Positions 45,593 through 59,117 of a stretch of 64,000 nucleotides of DNA are shown here, one piece after another; position 1 is the stretch's first letter, and each line of letters starts with the position of its first letter. The stretch is from Atrichornis clamosus (Eukaryota; Chordata; Aves; Passeriformes; Menuridae): NCBI GenBank assembly GCA_013400975.1, contig WBMZ01006384.1, positions 1 through 64,000 on the forward strand, read 5' to 3'. The notes below the pieces were generated by a model that searched no databases, was not told the DNA's origin, and worked only from the letters and a program-made list of their open reading frames with translations. A program made the translations under genes and the position numbers.

Positions 45593-46567
45593 CACACACA
45601 GAGTCAAATCCTCCCTATTAAAAAGCCCTCCAGAGGAAGCCAGGAAATAAATCTTTCAAGCATGCTCAAGGCACTTCAAGTGTGTAACTCCTACCCATCT
45701 CATGACTGTATTTTATTAGACAGTTGCTCAGTTTCACCTCAAGGCAGTTTCTGTCTGTGCTGAAGGTTTTAATCACTGCACCTATAATGAGTGCTGAAGC
45801 AGGGTAGAAATCCTCACGATTTATAAACATTAACCATTCCTACATTGACTTGGAAGCATATAGCAGAGGAGCTTTACAGTGAAGAATGCATCCAGAAGAT
45901 GCATCCAACAAGGAGAGAGTACCATGGTGCTGAGGCCAGGAAGCTGAGGGCTGCTGGCTGGTCAATATTCAGGACTTAAATCAGTGCAGTGCTAGACTTC
46001 ACTGTCACAGTTATTTTAAGGTGAATATTTATGTTTTATCAAGTCTCACACATTTAGGTGTGGGAGCTGCAAGTCCTCCGGTGCTCCCAGTACCTGTGAG
46101 ACCTTTCAGGCGCAGGAAAGGTGTGACTGCTGCCCCTGGCAGGCTGTTTGAGGTGAAAAATGGACATTTATGCAACTCCAATGACTAGACACCAACGGAG
46201 TAGCTTTTCCATTTGAGTCCTCCATCCTGATGCTGTCAGTGGCTGTCTGTGTGCTGCTACTCCCACACAGTCCTTTATGAAAAGGCGTGGAAAGAAGTGC
46301 ATGAAAGTTGAACAGGGAAGCTGCCAGCTGTCTTTTTGCAGCCCAGGCAGGGCGAGAGCAGGGCTTGTAATGGTACTCCAAAGCTGTCCTCCTTCCCATC
46401 ACAGATGCTGTCATGGTGCAAGGGCAACTTCAGCCTGCTGGATACGCAGAAATCCTGAATCTCCCAGGAGATGCTCTGGAGCGACCAGTGCATCAAGTGA
46501 GGTGTCCCTTGTGTTCTTTTTAGTAGATCATTGTGTGAAATAACAGACTCTAAAAAGAGAATGGAAG

Positions 46568-46601
46568 GGGAAACAAGGGGCGAACAAGGGAAACAAGGGG
46601 C
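46568..46601. repeat. 20-bp tandem duplication
   Basis: GGGAAACAAGGGGC occurs twice with a 20-bp period (the second copy follows CGAACAA). Purine-rich. Confidence 0.7.
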
Positions 46602-49600
46602 AATGGGTGATCAGGATCCTGTGGGGCTTTCAAGAAAAATAATCTCTGTTTCACTGGGGAATACCCAACACACGATGACAGTTCAGCTCAGGCTTTGACA
46701 AGCTTCTGCAAAACCCAAGGCAGGGTTGCAGTCTGCCCTGACACCTCAGTCACTGTGAGAGTCCCTTGCAAATCTATCAAACAGACAGATTTTTTTTTTA
46801 TTTACCCTGTTTCAAGTGGAAAGCAGAGTGTGTATGGAAAGTTCCTCTGAGCCAGAAACTCTGCTCTGCAGCCAGAGCCTTGCCCTGTGCCACAGGCATT
46901 GCAAGATCTGCCTGCCAGTGAGCCAGCACAGTGGAACAACATGCATGACACAGACATTGATGTCCTTCCCACCACAGAGATGGAGAAGTGGAGACATACA
47001 CACAGAATGACTCACTCACTGAATGAACTGATGGTAGAGCTGAGGGGAGACACCAAGAGCTCATTCATTCCTCTGCCCAAAATATAAGGGACTGATTTGA
47101 CACCGCAGGGGCTCACGCAGCACCAGTGCCATCTACCAAAAAGAGAAAGTAGCTTCCTCAAAAGGTCAAAAAATACCCTCATAACAAGGAGTACAGAGAA
47201 GAAAGAAATAGCTGTGCACATGCTTCTGGGAGAACAGTTCTTTTGAAACTAGACTACCGGCATTTGAGCCCTAGTCCGTAATGACTATTCCTGGCCCCTC
47301 AGCTGAGCTCGCAGCTTCCTGCAGCAACAGTTTGGATGTCAGAACCCCACCAAGCCTCAGAGCAGCCACAGCCAGGGTGAACCTTGCACAGCCATACCAT
47401 GCAATGGAGTTGGAAGCTGGAAGGGACTCTTAGTCACCTTTTAGTTGTCCTTGTGCCCCAGAACTCCTTTGCTGCCTTCATCTGCCTGAGTTCACATTCA
47501 CAAGAGCGCTTAGATGCTGAGCTGATATTTACATTTAAATAACTGAAATTTAAATTCTGCACATGCAGCTTTGCAGATATCTGAATTCCTTGTGTGCCTA
47601 AGCTTCCCCTGTGAGGCTGCTTAAATGCTTGTATCACTGTATCTACCTTAAAAATTTGTTCATATTTCCAACAAAATATTGAGACTTGTCTTAATACTTA
47701 TAAAAACATATGACTGCAAAGGCCCCTTCTCAAGTCCGATGTTGCACATTTCAGTTTTTTCCACATACTCAGGAAGCAGATGGGGAACATATTTTACTCT
47801 GTGACTTGTGTGTTTGAGAAGTTGTCTACTTTATAAGGTGTCCTGGCTCAGCCCCCTTCTCTGCCTGAGGAGATGTGAACACACCATAAGAGATACTCTG
47901 AGACCTGAATCACAGGATCTTCTGGGATGGAGCTTTTCAACTCTATTGCTGAACTATGGGAAGTAATTAAGTATTTATTGTGGCAGAGAGAATGAATAGG
48001 AGGATGGTACTTTTGCCACTCACATAAGATGCAAGTCTTACTACCTACTCAGCTTTTTTATTTGGAAGCAGGATACATTCCATTGATATTGCATTACTCA
48101 CCAAGATCATATAAAAGATGAAAGCTCAAGTTGCCTCAAGTAGAAGAGGTATTTGAATCCAGGTTCTTGGTTCCTAGTTGAGTATGCTAACCACCTAAGA
48201 AGAGATCCCTCTCCTGCTTTAGATACAAAAAATAAGGAGAGGACTCAAGTTTACAATGAAAACCTGAGCTGAGACAAATAAATCCCACAAGCTTTAAGCT
48301 CCAAAGACACACAGAATTTAATATGTCCCCTTCTCCTTGGTATTTCCTCTTGACTAGCTTAGATAGTCTCTGTGTTTCAGCCTGGATTATGTGAATCGTT
48401 CTCAGAAACCAGGCTTTCTCCCCAGGCACTGTACAGATAGCCCAGATACTGAAACTGGAGCTGTGAAAACAGCTCAGAGAGAAGTTAAGCATGCTCACAG
48501 TTTTAGCCAGGCTCTTTCCTAAACCAAGACTTCATAAAAATGATGTGCCAGTAAGGCAGCTTTGGCCAAATGTGTGTTAGACGACAGAGAAACGAATGAC
48601 GCATATGCAGGGGATTTTCTTGTTCAGTCTCCCATGCATCAGTCAAGGTGCTGCTGCTCACCACAAACTGCAGTGGAAGGAGCGTGGAGACAGGAGAAGG
48701 AGCCAGTAGTCAGCAGTCAGCGGGAGCAAGCACTGATGGGAGGCTGATTTCTTTCTCTTGCTGCACCTTATAAAATACAGCCTGTTGATTTTCCTTGTGG
48801 CTGCCTGGGCGGCCGCTGATGTAAATCACCACAGCTGTACCTCCCTTAGAGAATCTTTGCTGCTTATACCAGCTTATAAGCATGTAGACCTTGCTGGGCA
48901 ATGCAGCATAACCTTTTAGGATAATTTAACTTTCCAAAGATCCCATCGGTTCTGCTTTGTTGCAACCTCTTGGCAGCCAGTGCAAGCTCCAGTGGCACAA
49001 AACCAGTGTAAACACCAAGGCCAAGACTTACAGTCAAGAAGGAGAAAATGCTGTTAGCAGTGCTACTGTAAAATCGGGTCTGAAATGCAGCAGACAAGAA
49101 ATATCTGTCACAAATCACTGCTAATATCATAAAGGAAGGTCAGCTATGCAGAGCATTTCCTGCTTTTCAGCCTGCAAAGCCAGTAATGACAGCAGTGAAC
49201 ATTCACGGGGGAGTTTTATGATTAAATCCTCAGAATGGCAGAAAAAAGAAGTCTCCTCAGTAAATGTTATGAAATGTTAAATCTAAAACAAAACAAAAAC
49301 AGAGCTTGACAATACAAACCCAGGAATAACTGGTGCTATCTCAGGAGCAGAATGAAATGCCAAATGCTAAACATAAGCTCATTTCCACTCATTATCAAGA
49401 ATAGCCAGACCAGAGATTTCCACAGATTTTACATTTTAGTTTAGAGTATAAGATGCACCAGCTTATTGAAATTGTGGATGAACTTGTTCCGGGCTAAAGG
49501 GAGGGGCAAAGACTCTGGATGATAATTATAAAACCAAGAGATAAAAGACACAGTAAAGATGGATTATGTTGTGATAGCATGAGTATATATACCGTACAGT

Positions 49601-52600
49601 ATAGTATGGTGGGGTGTAATGCAGAGGCATGGCATGAAGGCTCAGACTGGAGTGGGATGAGATCAGATCACCCAAAGAGGATGATGGAAGAGGGACAGGG
49701 CTAAGAATGGGTGCCACATGCAGGTGAGGTTATGACATCAGCAAACAGACACAGGAGCTGAACAGAGCTGGGCTCTTGGGTAAAAGCCCTGTGATAAAAC
49801 CAGAGTCAGTGGGAAGTGCAACGTGCAAGTTTGATCCCTGGTCTGAACATTTCCATCCACTGTTTCTGCCTTTTAACACGGTGATATTCCCGCCTGTTTT
49901 CTCTGGTGCAGCACTGGTGGGGCTCTTCAGGGGAGGGTGGGTGACTTATACAGGAGTGAGATGAGAGGACAACTCAACCTATTCCCTTCAGACAGAAGCA
50001 GAAGGGTGGTCCAGCTCTTCCCTTCTTCTTGGGCAGCCATGTGAACAAAGCAACGAGAGATACAACAGGTTGTCTGCAAAGCAAAGCCTGAATCTTCAGA
50101 AATTGGACACTGCCCTCTGGAAAAATGAGCATTCCCTGCCCCACCAAGCTTCTTTACGCTGAGCAAACACAAACCAATTGCATTTTTCCTACAAAATGAA
50201 AACTTCATAGTTCCTAGTTGCCCAAATAAGCACCTTAAACCAGTTTGCAGGTAGGTAGGATGCAGGAAGTCAAAACATCCTCAAAAAATGGGAGGTCTGA
50301 TGTGTGTCTTGCATCCCAGATGCACTGAGCATGCGCAGATCTTTAGAGATGTGAGAGTCACTTTTCCGTGCTGCCAGTGTACTTGGCTGTCAGACCCCCA
50401 GGGAACCAATCCATCTTTTCCTGAAGCAGCAAAGTTTTCAAGTATGAGAACAACTTTGCGGCGAGGGTCTTCAAGAGAAAATCAGACACCCTTCCATTTC
50501 TTTGCGTGGTGCAGGCAAACATTTGCTTCAGGCAAAAGGGAAATTTTGAGTAAAACATTGACTTTTGTTCTGCCTTGCTTACCTGTGTGCAGAAAAGGAA
50601 GGACAGTGCTGCCCTTGTTGCTCATCTGTTTATCTCTTTAGACTCTAAAATCCTTTGGCCAGAGCCTGTTTGTGCCATACTAAGCCCAGATAGCCCTCAC
50701 CTCTGCAGAGGCCCTGGGGTGCTTTAGGGGTCTGATCAATCCCTCATATGTGCCTAGGACTGTAATGAGCCACAAAGATGAAGGAAGAGAGAAAGGAATT
50801 TTCATTTTATTTTACCCAAACAGGTCACATCCTGAATGATTCCCAACTGACATAACCAACAGAGATATTTAGCACAGAGATTTGTTTAGAAGCCGTAGGA
50901 GATGAAAAAAGTGACCAGATTCTTCAAATTAAAAGTCAAGACACTTGTTTCATTCGCAGGGAGGTGTGAGGACACAAAAGAGCGACAGTCGATATTAGCT
51001 ACTCACTTCTCCAGGACCTTCTTTGGCTCCCTTTAGTGAAACAGCAACTTTGTCGTAATGATAAGAGCTGAGACACACAGTTTTACTGACAGCACAGAAA
51101 ACAGCACACAGGTTGGAGAGGAAAAGGAGGTCACAACCAATTAAATCTCCTAGGCTGCACAGACTAAAGTAACAATCAATAATGGAACACATTAAGTGCT
51201 GGATTTTTGTTCAAAACACATTTTTCAGACTTGTGAACCAGGATTTTTCTTGATAAACAGCTGTAAAGTGAATAGTATCTTAAAGCCCTAGATGGTATCT
51301 TAGGCTTCAGAAGAGGAGAGAGCTCATTGATTTAACAAGTCAGGCTTATAGCTAAAATCTGTCCAGGATGGGAGATCTGATCAAGGACAAAGAAGCAAAG
51401 GTGAGCGTAAAGCACAGGTAATGCCCTGGGTTTAAAAGAGCGCTCACAACTGCTTTGAATCACTGCAGCTTTCAAGAGACTTTCTTCCCAGCTGTGATCC
51501 CTGTCTCTCTGCTGAGGCTCACTGGGCATCCTCTCACCTCGTGTACACAGAGGCAGTGGGGCAGAGGTAGATGCAAACCTTCCAGCCATCCCACCAGCTT
51601 CGGGAGCTGCCTGTTTCTGGGATACGTCCTCATCCCCAGCAGGCTGCAGCTGCCCAGTGCCACGTTGCTTGACAGCATAAAATGCTACACTGTGGTAACA
51701 AAACTGCCTCAGGGCCTTTATAAAACTGTTTTCAGCAGTGACAGCTTCCTAAAAAACTCTGCAATAAACCCAAACAAACAGATTGTGTGAGTGAATTATA
51801 GGCACGAAACAGAGTTCCTTCTCTTCCAGAAAAATAATAGTTGCATACAGCAGGCAATTCCCTTGCTGGAGAGGTCTGAAACCTCTGAAGTTAATGTATA
51901 TTCCAGCTAATGGGAATTGTAATCATTGGCGCCAGGCCCACGTTTAGCTCAGTACCAGCCCTAGCACAAGGGAGGTATTCAGAGGCAGCTCACATCCGAG
52001 GGCAGGAGAAATGAGCTGCCAGTTGTGTCACACGTTTCCTAGGGAGGGGGAAAATCGAGCTTTTGCTGCTGCTGCCTGCTCCATCTCTCTGATCCCTTCC
52101 AGAACAAGCTGCCTCTGCTGTGCTAGCACCCAGAACCACCCAAATTTATAGCACAGTGTTCTTATTATCTGCCAAGATGTCGTGATTGTGTAGGGCACGG
52201 TGCAGGGCTGACTACACAACCAAATACCTTTCTTGTTGCTGAGCAGGGTGTGGGCTGGGCCCTCTCTGAAGTGCTCTCACTTTCTTCTTCAGCTTGGCAC
52301 AAAAGCTTGAAAGCAAATGTAATGGAAAACCCAGCAGATTTTCACTTCCCTTTTCTTCCCTTGTAGAACTCGATACACAGGCACACACACATGTCTGTGT
52401 GTGATCATACAGAGGGAGGGAGCACACTGCTGGCAGCAGCCCCCTCCGCGAGGGGAGGTGTCTCTCGTGCCTGGGAAGCCCACTAGTACAGAACGTATTG
52501 CTCCACAGCAACCTTTCCTCTCTGATGGCTGCACTTACCACTCATCACAGGTCGTATCAGCTGCCCCTTGCATCCTGGGAGGTATCAAGTGCCAAGAGAC

Positions 52601-55363
52601 CAGGAGAGCACTGTAATTAGCAGGACTTGCACCAAACCTCCAGTGAACTGATGGTACTTGGCTGCACTGAGACCTACATCCTATCTGTGAGCTGAACAAT
52701 TCCCAATTGCTGAGTTACTTTGGTTCAGTGGGACCTGAACCATTTTGTTCCCAACTCTCTGTCGTACACAATAGCAAAACCTGTCACGGAGGTCAGACTG
52801 ACCCTGTTTCTTATATTTTTTGTCTTTCTTTTCTTTCTTTCCATGGTTCAAACAAGAGAAGTGTTTACAGAGTGCAGTAGCCATGTTGCAGAAGGGAAAG
52901 TACTATCTCTCTTTTCTATACTGTAAAATCAATGAGATACAGGTAAACCTAGCGGTGGCAGGGAACTGTACGGTTAATATGTTTCTTCTTGGAAAACATC
53001 AATTAAATGAAACTAGAATTTTCTAAGGTAGGGGAAGATGTGTTTACCAATCCTGGCAGGAAATATTTCTAAACCCCAGAGGGAACTTAAGGGAGCGTTC
53101 AGTCCTCAGTGAATGAACGAAATCTACAGTGCACTGCTACAAAGCATGGAAAACTCAGATTCAAGTCCTTGTAACTCCCACATTTGAGACAGGAACCCCA
53201 CCTGGAACCCCTGCCAATTGCTTCCATGTGGAGAGAGTCCTTCAGGCTCTTCCATTGTAAGCACTCCATTTCCTTCAAGAAAATCCCGATTTGTCTCCTT
53301 CACATCCCATGAGCATTTTATAAACCTAGTGAGCACCTTCCTCACTCTTCCTCTTAAACACTTCTACCTCTAATGAGTATTTACTTACACAAAGTGAAAC
53401 CACTTTAACAAAAGCAGTGAAGTCAAACCTCTCTTTCTCTGAAAGGTGTTGGATTTGCGTTAACATTTTTGACGATGGAAAATCTTTTGCAGGGCAGGAA
53501 ACCTGGTTTCCACTCAGTATAACAGGAGATATGATAAGCAGAATTAAGCTTAATAAACATCACTAAGTGAGTTTTGGTCACTAAAATCCAAATCAATAAT
53601 GGCTTGGATTTAGTACTTTTAGCTGAGCTTGCAAAGCTCAAAAGCATTATGCAAACAGGTGAATAAGTGGTTCCAGTTCGTCTTCCCTTGGAGCCAAACT
53701 ATGTCCAGGCTCCACAGAAAGCAGTGGTAGGTTTTTATCTACAGATACAGGTTTTATGACTATCCTCCTTGGAGAAACATAAAAATGCCTAATGCAAAAC
53801 AAGATGCCTATCTGTCTGTCTCCCTTTCACACATCTGTGCTCACACGACTGTGACATCTTATCTTTAAACCGAGTTTCAGATATCAGGTTTCCTCAATCA
53901 GAATTTATATTGCCAATAGTGCGGATCTGAAAGAGCTCAGCATCAAGGGGGGAGCATCAGCATCACTGTTCAGGGTGTGGGAAAGACAAAAGCATCAACA
54001 GAATCGGAGGAAGAGTGATGGGAGCTGGGCAGAACCGCAGCAGACACATCCCACTGTTTGTACAAGGTCCCCACTCCGTGGTAAGACAGCTGTGCAGCAC
54101 CACTGCCGTGGTGGGATTGTCTGCTGCAGCTGGCACTGCAAAGCTCTCACAGTGCTCTCATGCAGAAATAGATGGTCAGGAGAGCATGCAGAGGTGTAAA
54201 TGGAGATACGGAATTACCCACTGGGGCAATGCTGCAGGACCCACTGTAAAAGGAGGAAAACAGCACAGGAAGGTGGAAGAGGAAACATCCTGTCAAATGC
54301 ATGTGTAATGGTAGCCTGGAAGCAAAGGTCTGAGTCAAGCTGCAGAGCATGGCTGGAGATGAGAAAAAAGTACAGAAAATCCATTTTAGCACAATGTTCT
54401 GAGGATTTAGGCACAACATGACTCTGGAGCTTTATAGCCTCAGAACGCTGGGCATTTCCAGCTTGATGTTTCCACAAAAGCTCATTTACCAAGGCTCCTA
54501 CTGCCCCACGAATACCCCTATCCCTCCGGGACACCAGGAGAAGCCTGTGCTTCATGTTGGGGGATGAGGACAGGCTCCCTGGCCAGCATGGCTTCATCCA
54601 CTCCTGTAGCCTCATTACAACCCTCTGCCCTAACTGGTCTCTTCTCCTGGCCATTTTCCTGGTCAGGCTGGTGCAACTGGGAACTGCTTGGCCTCACGGG
54701 CCTGGAGCTGCCCCTCCAGGACAGATCTCATGCCTTGTGTTAACAAAGGGGTGCAAGGCTGCAAAACATGTGTGGCAAATTTTATCTGAAGACAGGTAGG
54801 GACAAGTACAGTGACAACACCAGTGTTGTGCACGGTGTGTGCTAGCAGGTTGTTAAGGAGCCAAAGAAGACTTGAAAAAAGAGCAGGGAAAAATGCCCAG
54901 ATACAGTCCTCTTGTGACCACTTCTATGCCCCAGTGATCTCTAAATGTAGATCTATGTCACTATTAAGGTCAGTATTAGATAACCTCCTTCTGTGACCTG
55001 TATAATTTCTTGATTATTAAGATAAAACAACAGGTCCAGATGAGTGGAGTGTTCCAAAATGATGTACATTTCACTTCCAATAGGTCCCTCTGTCTCCTCA
55101 CTTAGTGCTGGCTGTTGACAGCAGAAATGAGGGAAAGCAAAATTGACCCTGTACTTTTAAGAGCTGGATCTAATGGTTATGCCACATTTTAGTCAAAATG
55201 GAAGAATAAGGAAAGGAGACAGATTAAGCAGAAACAGATTCTGGTAAGTATCTAAGAGAGATTAAATGTAAACCTTAACAAACTGGGGAAGCAGGAAAAA
55301 GAAAGAAATTTAACATAATCCTTTATGAAATTATAAAATAAAGATGGTTGATCCCTTCTTTTT

Positions 55364-55380
55364 CCCTCTCTCTCTCTCTC
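55364..55380. repeat. (TC)n microsatellite
   Basis: Eight CT units followed by AG, resembling a strong polypyrimidine tract with acceptor on the plus strand, but no recognisable exon follows. Confidence 0.8.
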
Positions 55381-58300
55381 AGCCACTATCTTTCTTTTTT
55401 TATTTTTATTTTGACAGTAAGCCTAATGGACAACCAACAGAGCTAAATTGTTGAAACACGGGACAGCAGCAAAGGGAAAAAATGAAAGCAGCTTTGCAGA
55501 TTTTGCAGGTTACTGCCTCTGTGACAGTAACCTCCTTTATTCCCTCCACCCCATCCCTCCGGGGATATGCATGTCCTGCTGTCTTTAGTTGGAAAGCAGA
55601 AAGAAACAGAGGAGATAACTGGGTTCAAGCATGTGTCCTAGGGAGATAATAGCTCTGACATTACTCTTAATTTTTTGCTAATAAACTAGGGCTTGGTCCT
55701 GAAACGCTCTCTCAGGCAAGGGGCCGAAACATATTTCAGGAGCCCCATTTTAATCACAGAATAATATTTGCAACAGAGCTGTTAGGTCTTTTATAGATAG
55801 CTGAATGGGGAAGAACTTTTTTTATGGTGTCTGATAGGCAGAAAGGAGATAGGACATTCAGATGCTGAAGCAGAGACTGCTTCCCCCAGTGTAACCCAGT
55901 GACCCAACGAACAGCCGCAAATTAGGGAGGGTTCACATCCTCTCCAGCAGCTGCCTGCTGTTCTTACCACTCTCTGCCTCTATGCCCCCCAGTCTCCTCC
56001 TGCAGTGACCCAGTGTTTTGCTTCCTCCTGGTATCCACCTCTGGGGCTGGGGGAATGGCAGGAGCAGAGATGAGCTGGGAACCAAGCACTGTATGCCAGG
56101 TTTGTGGCTTTGCAGCTTACCTGTGGTGGTTTACTCTGCCTCCCTCTTTGCCCAAATGCTCTTCTCACTTTACTTTTAATTATAAAAAGTGCCAGCCCTC
56201 TGTGGTTCCCTGTGGGTTATTAATTAGTCTGCTGAGGCATTACTGAATTCCAGGGGAGCAGTGAAGGCACATGTGCCATGGGCCAAAACCTTCCCAATGT
56301 CGTCTCCCCCTCCCACGTGTACACACACCACCAGAGGAGAAGCAGCTGACCCCATTGGCACAAAAGGTAACCAAAATGTCCAAGACCCCACCCAAGGCTA
56401 TTGAAGTAATTAGAAGACGCCCAAGGGGCTATTAGTCAGCTCATAAAAAGCACATACTTTTAAAATTAGTTTTCACCACTGTAGCAGGGAAAGGAAAATT
56501 GAGTTTTATATAGTTTGTGGCTGTGTCTTAGCCTTAATCTCCTCTGCCCAGTTAAAGTAAGATCCTGTGTAGAGCAGCCTCTGACCTGGATTAGCAGATT
56601 TCCATTCCTGGATGTCATTTCCTGGGATCCTCTTGTGATTGGGCTGGATCCCTCCTCCTTGCTCTGAGGGGACACACCAACCTGTAGGAGTGCAGAAAGG
56701 CATCTCCAGGCCTGCAGGCCCTTTCCCAACAGTTCACATTCCACTCCCATCCGCACAAAGGGCAGAGTAACCTCCCTGAAATCAGGTGGGAAAGCTCTCT
56801 AGAGCACGCCCCGTAAGAGCCATGGAGTTGGGACCGCGGGAGTTGTGGGGGATGCTGTAGCAGAGTAACGTGGCATTGCACACCCCGGAGTCAAAGCCAA
56901 GTGGTCAGTGTCTGCTGTGTCCTGGGCTGCTGCTGCCGCTGGGGTGCACAGGGGTGGAAAGAGGGGCGGAACCCTTCAGTGGCCGAACAGGCTGTACAGG
57001 AGAAATAGAAGCTCTCCGTGCACAGGTGCTCTGCAGCCCCAGCAACACCTGGAAAGGGGACAGACATATGGCACATGCTCCCACTGTCACCATGGCAGGT
57101 CATCTGGGAGACCACGGAAAGAAGTTCCACTGTGGCTTGGAGGGCCCTTTTTTAAAACGAGGAAAGTTGTGTTTAGGCAAGGAATAAAGCACACTTCTTC
57201 CACCCACATAATTTTCCAAGTTCCCAAACTTGGCATGAAAGCTATTCATCTTATTTAAATGAACTGTTTGCTCTTTACAAGGAAACATTACATAAATTTT
57301 AATTTTTTTTTAATCACGTTTGTGGTGAGAAAATTAGGCCATTAATATTTGGTGTCTGTGCTAGCTAGGAAGTTGTGTTGTTGTTTGTTGCATGCTTGTT
57401 GCATTTGGTTTAAATTGTCTTGAGAAAACTGATGTCATATTCTTTATAGCTTTATGACCACTAGCTTGAGCCTGGAGCTACTTTTGTATTTCAGATGCCT
57501 CGTCCAACAGTTGCATGGAATTCCTTTTTTTTCTGAAAGGGAAATTTCAATGTATGACTGATTGCAAGATTAAAATTCTGCCTAGAGGGTAAAAACCCTT
57601 CTAGCAGTACCTGTAACTATGTGAGGGCTGCGTATAATCAAAAGAAAGAAAATATTTGCTGAGTACGGATCAGCATTTGCAGAAGCACTGGAAAACTTTT
57701 AATTTGAAAGCTGCATTTCCCACTTTCTGATAGTGCCAGATTTTAAGACTTCCTTAAAGTTTGTTTCAGTTTTTATACCAAGATTTTTCTAAGTTCTTCT
57801 TGAAATAAGAGGAACAAGTTGTGTTTCTCTTATTCCAAAGTTTAAATAGGCTTAACAGCATCAGTTTGAATCCATGAGGAAAAAAAAGGAAAATTAGGAG
57901 AGCTATTTGAATTATTATTTTGAATACTACCACAAACATACTTTCTTAAAACATTAAAAAACTTCAAAAATTTTTTTTTCTAAAAAAATACCACAATTAA
58001 AATGTGAAATTACTTAGTATTGGGTACTTTCTCTATCATGAAACATGATTTATATGCTGGACACTTAAACCAAAAAAATCTGTTCTGCTAAATTTGCAGA
58101 TTAATATGGTTTCTTTTATAAACATTTAAAGGAAACAAGAAATTACTTTACATTTTTTGTTGTTGGATGTAAACGAAGAAAAAGTGTAATCTGCATACAG
58201 ATAAGATTTGTTAAGGCTTTTGAAGTCTAAATCTGTTTTGTAACTAAAGGAAATAATAAACATCATCTAAAAAATAGCTAAAAAGCAAGTAATTACAAAG

Positions 58301-58904
58301 AAAACTGAGCTTTAAATAATGCTAAAGTGCTTCCATTCTTAATTGGCTAATATTGCATTTCCAGCTGGCTCCTGGTGCTTTGCAGGTGGATCAAACACAT
58401 TTATTGCTTCAACACTCCATATTTTGGGATGGCCTCCCCACTGCCATGCAGCCTGGTATCAAGTGTACAAAATACCAGTGTGTGAGCACTGCCAACACAG
58501 CCACACATCCCTGCTGTATTCCCCACTGCTCCCTGGACCTCTCCACAGACGTTGACAATCTATGGAATGGCAGGAGAAGACATTTTTGGGCCGGGCCATC
58601 TTTATGCTTGGAATTTAACCATTCTGTCAAACATCAAAAGGAACTGTGAAAGTCCTACAAGCTGATCTATAGAAAAGCTTCGGTCAGAAATTTGGATCCA
58701 ATCATTTTCATGCTTGCCCCAATGAGCAGCTAAATATGTGGTTGACTTACACCTTTGGGAAGCTGTACCATCTTGGTAAATTATGCAAATTTATGGTGAA
58801 TTTGACAAGTCTTGTCTAAATTTTTTCCAAAATTCATTGTCTTCATTTTTACAGCTGCCTTATACATCCTCTAGGTAACTAGAAGTTTCTGACCGATTGA
58901 AACA

Positions 58905-59117
58905 GCATTAAAGCATTTCTTCACTGTGAGAGTGGTGAGACATTGGCACAGGTCGCCCAGAAAAGCTGTGGATGGTCCATCCCTGGAAGTGTTCAAGGCC
59001 AGGTTGGATGGGGTTTTGAGAAATCTGGTCTAGTAGAAAGTGTCCCTGCCCCTGTCAGGAACTAGATGATATTGAAGGTCCCTTCCAAATCAAACCGTTC
59101 TCTGATTCTAGGATTCT
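58905..59117 (+). mobile_element. CR1 retrotransposon 3' fragment
   Basis: Clear CR1 3' layout: TTCTTCACTGTGAGAGTGG, GACATTGGCACAGGTCGCCC, CATCCCTGGAAGTGTTCAAG, GCCAGGTTGGATGGGG, GAACTAGATGATATTGAAGG, TCCCTTCCAAATCAAACC, and a tail TTCTCTGATTCTAGGATTCT. 5'-truncated, no ORF. Confidence 0.95.

Larger units (their letters stand above)
40001..57290. other. Noncoding region upstream of FAM180A, part 2
   Basis: I recognise no gene in these 17 kb. Present are A- and T-rich runs near 40488-40557, TA-rich microsatellites at 42788-42824 and 45555-45592, a 20-bp duplication at 46568-46601, and a TC repeat at 55364-55380. Open frames up to 146 codons occur (54214-54654, minus) without recognisable domains. 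Regulatory elements for flanking genes are possible but not identifiable by eye. Confidence 0.55.

Noticed and set aside
47395..47440. Possible reversed CR1 head (GCAATGGAGTTGGAAGCTGG AAGGGACTC)
   Set aside because: Only about 40 bases resemble the CR1 start, with an insertion, and nothing recognisable follows; too short to call.
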